11,699 nucleotides of DNA, from the NCBI GenBank assembly GCA_903789505.1, contig CAIFEU010000050.1, positions 1-11,699 on the forward strand, read 5' to 3'. Every line of letters begins with the position of its first letter. Position 1 is the stretch's first letter. Below, one piece after another: positions 1 to 6,232 of this stretch. Source of the stretch: an uncultured Coriobacteriales bacterium. Its GTDB lineage: Bacteria > Actinomycetota > Coriobacteriia > Coriobacteriales > UMGS124. The notes beneath the pieces were generated by a model. That model was not told the origin of the DNA. It searched no databases and was given only the letters and a program-made list of their open reading frames with translations. The translations under genes and the position numbers were made by a program.

Positions 1-1
1 G

Positions 2-259
2 GCCGTGCGTGCGTGGCTCGCTGCGGGCGACATCGACGTCGACGGTCTGTCGAACGACCCAGGCCCCCAGGACGCGGCAATCGACGAGGCGCAGGAGAAG
101 CTCGACGGCCTGGGGGCGATCGACTGGGCCGCCGTTCGCGCCTCGTCGCCCGGGTCGGCTTCGAAGGCGGGCTCCCAGGCGGAGGACGGCACGGGCGTCG
201 CGGGTTCGAGCGACGGCACGTCGTCGGGCTCGGCCGACGCGGACCAGGAAGGGAGGTAG
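2..259 (+). CDS. 3' end of an unidentified protein (partial)
   Basis: This reading frame is open from the left edge of the window and stops at TAG 257-259, so its true start probably lies outside; a GTG at 5 is the first internal start-like codon. I do not recognise the family. About 45 acidic, probably helical residues are followed by a low-complexity Ser/Gly/Ala/Asp/Glu tail of about 38 residues, which looks like a disordered C-terminus. The stop is six bases before the rnr start, and the rnr Shine-Dalgarno lies inside the last codons, so the two genes are probably co-transcribed. In many Gram-positive bacteria the gene before rnr is secG, but no membrane segment is visible here, so that is not supported. 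The coding call rests on the open frame, the spacing to rnr and the composition. Confidence 0.6.
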   Translation, partial: AVRAWLAAGDIDVDGLSNDPGPQDAAIDEAQEKLDGLGAIDWAAVRASSPGSASKAGSQAEDGTGVAGSSDGTSSGSADADQEGR

Positions 260-265
260 CGGGAC

Positions 266-2386
266 ATGTCGAAGGGTCGTTCCGGCCGCGGGGGTGGGCC
301 GCGGGGCGCTCGCCACGGCCAGCGCTCGCGCGGCCGCGTCCCGGCGAGCGGGACGCTGGTCATCGGCGGGCACGGATCGGGGACCGTCGAGACGCCCGAG
401 GGCACGTTCCGCGTCTCCGCGCGTGACGTCGGCGAGGCCATGGGCGGCGACACCGTCCAGGTCCGACCGGTTCCCTCGGCGGCGCAGCGCCGCGACGGCT
501 CGATCCCCGGCAGGGTGGTGGCGGTGCTGGGCAGGGCGACCACGACGTTCGTCGCCACCTATGTCCGCGACGGGGCGCTGCAGGTCGCCGTCCCGTATGA
601 TGCGCGGCTCGCCCATGACTTCGTCGTCGACGCGTCCGACGGCTCCGCGAGGCGGCTCGGCCTGAGGGGCGGCGAGACCGTCGTTGCGCGCATCGAGTCG
701 TACCCCTCCCGACGCTCGGCCGGCGTCGTCGCCATCGAGCGCCTGGTCGGCGGTGGCGACGAGGAGTCGATTCCCATCGAGGCCATCATCGCCGCGCACG
801 GCATCGAGACCGCGTTCTCGCCGGAGGCGCTCGCGGAGGCGGAGGCGATTGAGGCCGACGTGGAGGGCGCTCTCGCGACGGACCCGCTGCGCCGCGACAT
901 CAGGGGACGGTTCCTCGTGACGGTCGACCCCGCCGACGCCCGCGACTTCGACGACGCCGTCTCGATCGAGCCGACGGCCGGCGGCGGGTGCGTCCTGGGG
1001 GTGCACATCGCCGACGTCACCCACTACGTCGGCGCGTCGTCGCGCATCGACCTCGAGGCGCGGGCGCGCGCCACGAGCGTCTACCTCGCCGACCGCGTCG
1101 TCCCCATGCTCCCGGAACGCCTCAGCAACGACGTGTGCTCGCTGCGCCCCGGTGCCGACCGGCTGGCGATGACCTGCGACCTCACGCTCGACCGCGAGGG
1201 GCGCGTCCTCGGCGCCGACATCTACCCGAGCGTCATCGCCTCGAAGGCCCGCCTGTGCTATGACGAGGTCGACGCGCTGCTCGACGGCGCCGCGCCCGAC
1301 CGCACGGTGGCGGGGGTGTCGCTGCGGTCGTTCTTCCTCTCCCTTGACCGCGTCCGTGCCGGCAGGGAGCTCATTCGCGCCCGCCGCGGCGCGCTCGAGT
1401 TCTCGTCGGTCGAGACCAAGGCGGTCCTCGACGAGCGCGGGCACGCGGTCGGGCTGCGCGTCCGGAGGCGCACCCGCGCGACCGGCATCATCGAGGAGGC
1501 GATGCTCGCCGCAAACGAGGCGGTCGCGCGCTTTCTCGAGGCGCGGCACGTGCCGGCGGCGTTCCGCGTGCACGAGGAGCCGTCGGCGGACGCGCTCGCC
1601 TCCCTGGCCGAGCGCGTGGGCGAGCTCGTGGACGTGGACGGCCCCACCAGGGCCGGGGTCGTCGCCGGGGAGCCCGCCGCCCTGCAGCGCGTGCTGGACG
1701 AGGCGCGCGGGACCGACGTGGAGCTCGTCACCAGCGCGATCATGCTCCGCGCGATGAAGCGCGCCCGCTACCTGCCCGAGAACCTGGGACACTTCGGGCT
1801 GGGGGCGCAGAGCTACTGCCACTTCACCAGCCCCATCCGCCGCTACCCCGACCTCATCGTCCATCGGATGCTCAAGCTGGAGCTCGCGGGGCGCATGAGG
1901 GGCGAGGCGCGCCGCGACGCCGAGGCGCTCATGCCCGCCGTGTGCGACCACTCCTCCAAGATGGAGCGCGTCGCCGCGGACGCGGAGAACGAGAGCCAGG
2001 ACGTGAAGGTCGCCGAGTACATGGGCGACCGCGTGGGCCAGGAATATGCGGGGACCGTCGTCGGCGTCGCCGCGTTCGGCCTGTTCGTGCAGCTCGACGA
2101 CATCGGCGTCAGCGGCCTGCTCCACGTGGGCGAGCTCGGCGGGTGGTGCGCGTACAGCGACGAGGACGAGAGGATCGTCGACCGCGACTCGGGGAGGTCC
2201 TGGCGCCTCGGGACGCGCGTCGAGGTGAGGGTGCGCTCCGTCAACGTCATGCTCGGCCGCGTGGACTTCTCGCTATCCGACGCACGCCGGCGAGCCGACG
2301 GGCCCGCCCGCGACGCCGCCTCGCCCGGGGCGCGGTCGCGCACCGTCGTCCCGGACGCGCACGGCACGGACGAGACGGTGTGCTAA
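266..2386 (+). CDS. rnr: Ribonuclease R (RNB-family 3'-5' exoribonuclease)
   Basis: A processive, Mg-dependent cytoplasmic 3'-5' exoribonuclease that degrades structured RNA. In bacteria that have been studied it also destroys the defective mRNA released by trans-translation. The protein is 706 aa. Two cold-shock-like OB regions occupy about residues 28-160, and the RNB catalytic domain about 200-560. The four metal-binding aspartates fit D221, D227, D229 and D230, in the same spacing as D201/207/209/210 of RNase II. The YCHFTSPIRRYPD motif is at 517-529, with R525 as the likely catalytic arginine. A C-terminal S1 domain runs from about 591 to 672. The N-terminal winged helix of E. coli RNase R is absent, and the short tail after S1 is arginine-rich rather than lysine-rich. 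The ATG at 266 is chosen because GGGAGG (251-256) precedes it by nine bases. It heads the run rnr, TPR gene, smpB. Confidence 0.96.
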   Translation: MSKGRSGRGGGPRGARHGQRSRGRVPASGTLVIGGHGSGTVETPEGTFRVSARDVGEAMGGDTVQVRPVPSAAQRRDGSIPGRVVAVLGRATTTFVATYVRDGALQVAVPYDARLAHDFVVDASDGSARRLGLRGGETVVARIESYPSRRSAGVVAIERLVGGGDEESIPIEAIIAAHGIETAFSPEALAEAEAIEADVEGALATDPLRRDIRGRFLVTVDPADARDFDDAVSIEPTAGGGCVLGVHIADVTHYVGASSRIDLEARARATSVYLADRVVPMLPERLSNDVCSLRPGADRLAMTCDLTLDREGRVLGADIYPSVIASKARLCYDEVDALLDGAAPDRTVAGVSLRSFFLSLDRVRAGRELIRARRGALEFSSVETKAVLDERGHAVGLRVRRRTRATGIIEEAMLAANEAVARFLEARHVPAAFRVHEEPSADALASLAERVGELVDVDGPTRAGVVAGEPAALQRVLDEARGTDVELVTSAIMLRAMKRARYLPENLGHFGLGAQSYCHFTSPIRRYPDLIVHRMLKLELAGRMRGEARRDAEALMPAVCDHSSKMERVAADAENESQDVKVAEYMGDRVGQEYAGTVVGVAAFGLFVQLDDIGVSGLLHVGELGGWCAYSDEDERIVDRDSGRSWRLGTRVEVRVRSVNVMLGRVDFSLSDARRRADGPARDAASPGARSRTVVPDAHGTDETVC

Positions 2387-2424
2387 GGTATCAGGCTCAC
2401 GCATGCACGGGAGGGAGCACCGCG

Positions 2425-3279
2425 ATGGAGCTATTCACGATAGAGCAGCTCGAGCGCTGCGAGGGCTACCTCGCTCAGGGCGCCTACGACCAGATTCTGC
2501 CGCGTCTGCAGGACATGGCGGGCGACGCGCAGGCGTTCATCGACGAGACGTACGAGCCCAGCGACAAGGTCCAGTGGTTCTCGTTCTCGTCGCAGTTCGA
2601 GCTGCTCACCTACAAGCGCGTCGAGGACGACCCGCGCGAGATCCGGCCCGCCGACGCGCCCTTTGACCGGCTCTTCGCGGACCTGGGGTTCTGCCTGATG
2701 CGGCTGGAGCGCTACGAGGAGGCGACGGAGGGCCTCAAGCAGGCGGTTCGCTGGAACCCCATGGAGTGCGCGCACCGGCTCAACCTCGCCTCGGCGCTCG
2801 CCCAGGCGGGCGACTACGAGGAGTACCTGCGGATGACCTACTCGGTCTTCGACCGCGCGTCGCACTCGCAGCACCTCGCGCGCGCCTACGAGAACTTCGC
2901 GGGGTACTTCATCGACTGCGAGCAGCCCGACACGGCGGCAGCGTGCGTCAAGTGCGGGCTCGCCCTGGTCCCCGACGACGAGCGGCTCGCGCGCATCGGG
3001 GATGGCCTGGCGCGCAACCACCAGCGCGACTGGCGCGAGCAGCCCGACGACCTGACGGAGAGCCTCCTGGGTGCCCAGGGAATCCCGACCGGGGCGAACG
3101 TCGAGGTGGCGATCAGCGCCCTTCTGCTCGCGGACATCTCCGCGGCGAACGGGGACGCGCAGACCGCCGACGACATGAACGCGATCGTCGTCGACCTGAT
3201 GGGCCCGGATCGCGCCGTGACGCTGGCGAGGATGGTTGCGCAGGCGACGTCAGGGCGGGACGCCGGGGAGGGGGAGTGA
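2425..3279 (+). CDS. Tetratricopeptide-repeat protein of unknown function
   Basis: A soluble 284-aa protein with no signal peptide or membrane segment. Helical-repeat patterns typical of TPRs are visible at about residues 80-113 (small and aromatic positions around LGFCLMRLERYEEA), 114-147 (LNLASALAQAGDYEE) and 152-185 (ARAYENFAGYFID). The N-terminal 75 residues contain an acidic, aromatic region and the C-terminal 75 residues are helical. No catalytic motif is seen. TPRs normally form protein-binding scaffolds. The start at 2425 follows a strong GGGAGGGAG (2409-2417) at seven bases, and the frame upstream of it overlaps rnr and is not used. The stop is two bases before smpB, whose ribosome-binding site lies inside this gene, so translation is probably coupled. 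The position between rnr and smpB suggests, but does not show, a link to ribosome rescue or RNA decay. Confidence 0.88.
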   Translation: MELFTIEQLERCEGYLAQGAYDQILPRLQDMAGDAQAFIDETYEPSDKVQWFSFSSQFELLTYKRVEDDPREIRPADAPFDRLFADLGFCLMRLERYEEATEGLKQAVRWNPMECAHRLNLASALAQAGDYEEYLRMTYSVFDRASHSQHLARAYENFAGYFIDCEQPDTAAACVKCGLALVPDDERLARIGDGLARNHQRDWREQPDDLTESLLGAQGIPTGANVEVAISALLLADISAANGDAQTADDMNAIVVDLMGPDRAVTLARMVAQATSGRDAGEGE

Positions 3280-3281
3280 TC

Positions 3282-3809
3282 ATGGCGGGATCTGCTACGG
3301 GCGGGCCCCGGGCGGGAAGGCCGGGCGGCGGCGCGGGGAAGAGGGGAGAGCGCGCGATCAAGGTCATCGCGAAGAATCGCACCGCCTGGCACGACTTCTT
3401 CATCGACGAGACGTTCGAGGCAGGCGTCGTGCTGACGGGGACCGAGGTCAAGTCGCTGCGCGAGCGCAACTGCCAGATCACCGACGCGTTCGTGCTCGTG
3501 CGCGGCGACGAGGCGTGGCTGCACGGCGTGCACATCCTGCCGTACTCCAACGGGACCGTGTGGAACGCCGACCCCGACCGCAAGCGCAAGCTGCTACTGC
3601 ATCGCAGACAGATAGACTACCTGCGCTCCAAGGTGGAGCAGCAGGGTGCCGCCATCGTGGCACTGCAGATGTACTTCGACGAGCACAACCGCGTCAAGCT
3701 CGAGATCGGGCTGGCGCGAGGCAAGAAGCTCTACGACAAGCGCGCCGACATGGCGAAGCGCGACATGGACCGCGAGATTCGGCGCGCGCTCAAGACGCGC
3801 AGCCGCTGA
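3282..3809 (+). CDS. smpB: SsrA-binding protein SmpB
   Basis: A small basic protein that binds tmRNA and delivers it to the A site of stalled ribosomes, where its C-terminal tail reads the empty mRNA channel. The protein is 175 aa. The family core begins near residue 26 (IKVIAKNRTAWHDFFIDE), followed by GTEVKSLR at 53-60. The HGVHILPY segment is at 81-88 and KLLLHRRQIDYL at 103-114. The conserved GKKLYDKR (147-154) leads into the charged tail at 155-175 that is expected to fold as a helix in the ribosome. The first 24 residues are an extra Gly/Arg/Ala-rich extension compared with the usual ~155 aa. The ATG at 3282 sits six bases after GGGGGAG and two bases after the TPR gene stop. Its RNA partner, ssrA, lies 1.9 kb downstream on the same strand. 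Confidence 0.97.
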   Translation: MAGSATGGPRAGRPGGGAGKRGERAIKVIAKNRTAWHDFFIDETFEAGVVLTGTEVKSLRERNCQITDAFVLVRGDEAWLHGVHILPYSNGTVWNADPDRKRKLLLHRRQIDYLRSKVEQQGAAIVALQMYFDEHNRVKLEIGLARGKKLYDKRADMAKRDMDREIRRALKTRSR

Positions 3810-3858
3810 ACCGGGCCTGCGCGACGCGCTGCACGGCGGAACGGAAGAGGAAGGGAAG

Positions 3859-4590
3859 ATGGGCATGGACACGAAGGCTCTGCGCACGTTCCAGTACGGC
3901 CTGTACCTGCTGAGCGCCGTCGACGAGGGAGGACGCGAGGTGGGGTGTGTCGTGAACACCGGCATGCAGCTGACCTCGCGGCCGTACCGCGTGATGGTCG
4001 CCGTGAACCACGACAACGTCACGTACGCCGCCATCAAGCGCACGCGTCGCTTCGCTCTGACGACGCTGTCGCGCGAGGCCGACATGGGCCTGATCGGGGG
4101 GTTCGGGTTCCGCCACTCCGACGCCGCCGACAAGTTCGCGGGCCTCGACGTCGACCACACGGCGGCGGGGCTGCCCTACGTGCGCACGGCGGCGGCAGCG
4201 GTGGTGGAATGCGCCGTCGTCACCGCCCTGGACGCGGGCAGCCACGAGGTGTTCGTGGGGGAGGTCACCGACGCGCGCGTGATCGACCCGAAGGCGGAGC
4301 CGCTCACGTACGCGTACTACCATGACGTGCTGCGCGGGACCACGCCGCCTGCGGCGTCCGCCTTCATCGCCGACGAGCCCGCCCCCGCGGCAGGCCCCGC
4401 GCCCGCCGTGCCTGAGGCCGTGGCCGAGCCCGCGCCCGCCCCCGCGGCGCCCGCGGAATCGGGCGCGAAGCACCACTTCAAGTGCAACCTGTGCGGCTAC
4501 GTCTACGAGACTGCCGACGATGAGCTGCCCGACGACTTCCGCTGCCCGATGTGCGGCGCCGCGAAGTCGATGTTCTCAAAGCTCGACTAG
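3859..4590 (+). CDS. Flavin reductase-rubredoxin fusion (high-molecular-weight rubredoxin type)
   Basis: A 243-aa two-domain redox protein. Residues 1 to about 160 match the FMN-binding split-barrel flavin reductase family (GCVVNTGMQLTSRPYRVMVA near the start, FALTTLSREA, and a FAGLDVDH segment). A long Ala/Pro/Glu linker (about 168-203) leads to a short rubredoxin domain with iron ligands C209, C212, C229 and C232. The 16-residue gap between the cysteine pairs is shorter than in classical rubredoxin but like the compact domains of rubrerythrin and Hrb. Related Hrb proteins of anaerobes such as Moorella pass electrons from NADH to flavodiiron oxygen/NO reductases. A similar role, or donation to the superoxide reductase encoded at 11136, is an inference. 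The ATG at 3859 follows GAGGAAGGGAAG; an ATG two codons later is also possible. It is probably the last gene of the rnr operon. Confidence 0.9.
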   Translation: MGMDTKALRTFQYGLYLLSAVDEGGREVGCVVNTGMQLTSRPYRVMVAVNHDNVTYAAIKRTRRFALTTLSREADMGLIGGFGFRHSDAADKFAGLDVDHTAAGLPYVRTAAAAVVECAVVTALDAGSHEVFVGEVTDARVIDPKAEPLTYAYYHDVLRGTTPPAASAFIADEPAPAAGPAPAVPEAVAEPAPAPAAPAESGAKHHFKCNLCGYVYETADDELPDDFRCPMCGAAKSMFSKLD

Positions 4591-4623
4591 GAGGCCTGCG
4601 ATGCCCCCCCGCGTCGGACGGCC

Positions 4624-4662
4624 GCGGCTGGCGCGGGGGACTGTCGTGGGGGCGTCAGCCGC
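4624..4662. terminator. Stem-loop between convergent genes (possible terminator)
   Basis: Two 11-base arms, 4624-4634 (GCGGCTGGCGC) and 4652-4662 (GCGTCAGCCGC), are complementary except for one G-T position, with a 17-base loop. The structure lies in the gap between the rubredoxin-fusion stop and the patatin stop, and it overlaps the patatin TGA. The location suits a convergent terminator. There is no T-tract on either side and the loop is long, so the call is weak. Confidence 0.35.
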
Positions 4663-5542
4663 GCATGAAGCGGTCGAGCGCCGCGAGCGACTCCTCGGCC
4701 GCCTGGCGACCCTCGACGTACAGGTCGAGCAGCTTGGAGCCGTCGTGCTCGACGTCGGAGACCTCGACGGGGCGCGGCGGGCAGATGACGAAGATCGCAC
4801 CCTGCCGCTCGAGCTCGCGCAGCTGATCGCGCTGTTCGTTGTAGCGCCGCGGGCGGGTGAGCAGGGCGTCGAGGTAGGCGGGGTAGTCGGCGTAGTTGCG
4901 CCGCGCGATCGCGGCCTGCGAGGCGTTGAGCTGGGGCTTCTGGTAGCCGCGCTCGCGCGTGAGCACCACGACCGCCCTGCGCGCCCCGCTGTCGAGCGCC
5001 TTGCGCGCTGGCACCGAGTCGGTGGTGCCGCCGTCGAGCAGCCGCCTGCCGTCGACCTGGACGATGCGCGACACGATCGGCATCGTCGCGCTCGCCCGCA
5101 GGTAGTCTATCTTCTCGGGGAGGGAGTCGATGGCGACGTAGTCGGGCGTGCCGAACACGACGTCGCTCACCACGGCGTACATCGACGTCGCCGAGTTGCG
5201 GAAGGTCGTCGCGTCGAACGGGTCGAGCCGGTTCTGGATGTCGTCGTACAGGAACGTAGTGCTCATGATGTTGCCGCCGGTGGCAAGCTGGAACAGGCTC
5301 ATGTAGCGGCGGTCGTCGCGGTAGGCGAGGTTGATGCGGCAGCATCTGCCGGGCTGGCGCGAGACGTAGTTCGCGCCGATCAGCGCACCGGCGGAGACCC
5401 CCCACACCGAGGAGAAGCCCCATACGCCACGTTCCATCAGCACGTCCAGGACGCCCGAGGTGAACAGGCCGCGGAAGCCGCCGCCCTCGAGGACCAGCGC
5501 GATGTGGGCCCCACCTGCCGTCTCGACCGCGTCTCTGCCCAT
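4655..5542 (-). CDS. Patatin-like phospholipase/acylhydrolase
   Basis: A 295-aa alpha/beta hydrolase of the patatin family, which uses a Ser-Asp dyad to cleave acyl esters of lipids. Family landmarks are in order. The oxyanion-hole glycine loop GGGFRG is at residues 20-25 and the nucleophile elbow GVSAG has Ser50. SATMPIV is at 151-157, and the DGG motif carries the catalytic Asp170. No signal peptide or membrane helix is evident, so a cytoplasmic location is likely. It resembles the YjjU-type bacterial patatins; the substrate cannot be read from the sequence. The start at 5542 follows GGGAGGAG on the minus strand at a normal distance. It converges on the rubredoxin fusion and diverges from ssrA, separating smpB from its RNA. 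It is probably a single-gene transcript. Confidence 0.92.
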   Translation of the reverse strand: MGRDAVETAGGAHIALVLEGGGFRGLFTSGVLDVLMERGVWGFSSVWGVSAGALIGANYVSRQPGRCCRINLAYRDDRRYMSLFQLATGGNIMSTTFLYDDIQNRLDPFDATTFRNSATSMYAVVSDVVFGTPDYVAIDSLPEKIDYLRASATMPIVSRIVQVDGRRLLDGGTTDSVPARKALDSGARRAVVVLTRERGYQKPQLNASQAAIARRNYADYPAYLDALLTRPRRYNEQRDQLRELERQGAIFVICPPRPVEVSDVEHDGSKLLDLYVEGRQAAEESLAALDRFMRG

Positions 5543-5565
5543 GACGTCTCCTCCCGCCGGGTGCG

Positions 5566-5595
5566 TTGACCAAGCTGACCGATATGGGATACACT
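5566..5595 (+). promoter_or_regulatory. Candidate ssrA promoter
   Basis: TTGACC (5566-5571) and TACACT (5590-5595) are separated by 18 bases and read toward ssrA. Transcription would start near 5602, leaving a ~60-base leader for RNase P to remove at 5664. The -35 matches consensus at five of six positions and the -10 at four of six. A perfect TTGACA at 5634-5639 is too close to the mature 5' end to serve as its -35. The minus-strand patatin promoter must lie in the same interval, but I could not define it. Confidence 0.5.
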
Positions 5596-5663
5596 ACAAG
5601 ACCACGCGTCGTTGCGCAAACGGCGCGGGAACTTTGACAGGGTGGAACGCAGCGCCCGTCTTC

Positions 5664-6020
5664 GGGGGCGACTGGTTTCGACATGGTTGTCCTGAGAGGT
5701 GAAGCAGGCCGTGGTCTCCTCTCCACGCTAAACAGGGGTACTTGTCAAAATTAAATGACAAGAATGAGTACGCTCTCGCCGCTTAATTAGTTTAAGCTGG
5801 CGCGTCGACCCGGCGTCCGCCCTCGGCGCCGGTTAGACGTCATTCACGAGGGCCGCTCCCGCGCACGTGGCCGGTATGGCGCGGGCTAAGACCGAACCGA
5901 CTGGGGCGCGTCCCGTCTGACGCCGTATGAGGCGCGCCCGAGACGAAAACGGCTTCTGAGCCTGGAGAAGCCCTCAGGGGATGGTCATGGACCGGAGTTC
6001 GATTCTCCGCGCCTCCACCA
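5664..6020 (+). ncRNA. ssrA: tmRNA (transfer-messenger RNA)
   Basis: The RNA partner of SmpB: alanine-charged, it enters stalled ribosomes and supplies a short frame that tags the nascent protein for proteolysis. The acceptor stem pairs 5664-5670 (GGGGGCG) with 6010-6016 (CGCCTCC), one G-U included, then A6017 and an encoded CCA at 6018-6020. The conserved GGTTTCGAC follows the 5' stem. The T-arm is CGGAG/CTCCG (5993-5997, 6005-6009) around TTCGATT. Helix 2 includes CCTGAG (5691-5696) with CTCAGG (5973-5978). A first pseudoknot fits CGTGG (5710-5714)/CCACG (5723-5727) plus CTCCT (5716-5720)/AGGGG (5734-5738), like E. coli PK1. The tag frame ends NDKNEYALAA with TAA at 5784-5786. The resume codon is uncertain (5748, 5751 or 5754). 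It is a one-piece tmRNA of 357 nt. Confidence 0.96.
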
Positions 6021-6028
6021 ACACAAGC

Positions 6029-6071
6029 AAGCGCCGGGTCCACCCTCATCAGAGTGGCTCGGCGCTTTTTT
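6029..6071 (+). terminator. Intrinsic terminator of ssrA
   Basis: A strong hairpin begins eight bases after the tmRNA CCA end. The left arm 6029-6043 and right arm 6054-6066 pair over AAGCGCCG/CGGCGCTT and CCAC/GTGG with a small internal bulge. It is followed at once by six T (6066-6071). This is a textbook factor-independent terminator for the plus strand. Confidence 0.92.
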
Positions 6072-6115
6072 CATGGGCTCGGTGACGCCGCCGCCCACTG
6101 CCCCGCCTCGAAGAA

Positions 6116-6158
6116 GGGCCCCTGCCCTCCGCCAAATTGCGGCAGGGGGCGGGGGCCC
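6116..6158 (-). terminator. Terminator-like hairpin after the LCP gene
   Basis: Two 18-base arms, 6116-6133 and 6141-6158, pair with two G-U wobbles and one mismatch around a 7-base loop. On the minus strand this lies 74 bases past the LCP stop and is followed by TTCTTC, a broken T-tract. A Rho-independent terminator for the LCP gene is the most likely role. It stands back to back with the ssrA terminator. Confidence 0.6.
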
Positions 6159-6232
6159 GATGCGTCGCGGCTGCGGCGCGCGCCGAGCGGGGGAGGGGAC
6201 GTCACCCCTGCCGGACCGCTCGTCCCGCGCTC

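Noticed and set aside
1942..2424. Upstream extension of the TPR frame
   Set aside because: It overlaps the rnr S1 domain in another frame, is arginine-rich shadow sequence, and the ATG at 2425 has a strong ribosome-binding site.
4322..5569. Plus-strand 415-codon frame over the patatin gene
   Set aside because: It is a shadow of the patatin gene, which has the intact Ser-Asp dyad and a good ribosome-binding site on the minus strand.
5634..5639. Perfect TTGACA as the -35 of ssrA
   Set aside because: A -10 at 17 bases would overlap the mature tmRNA 5' end at 5664 and no such element is present. The pair at 5566/5590 fits better.
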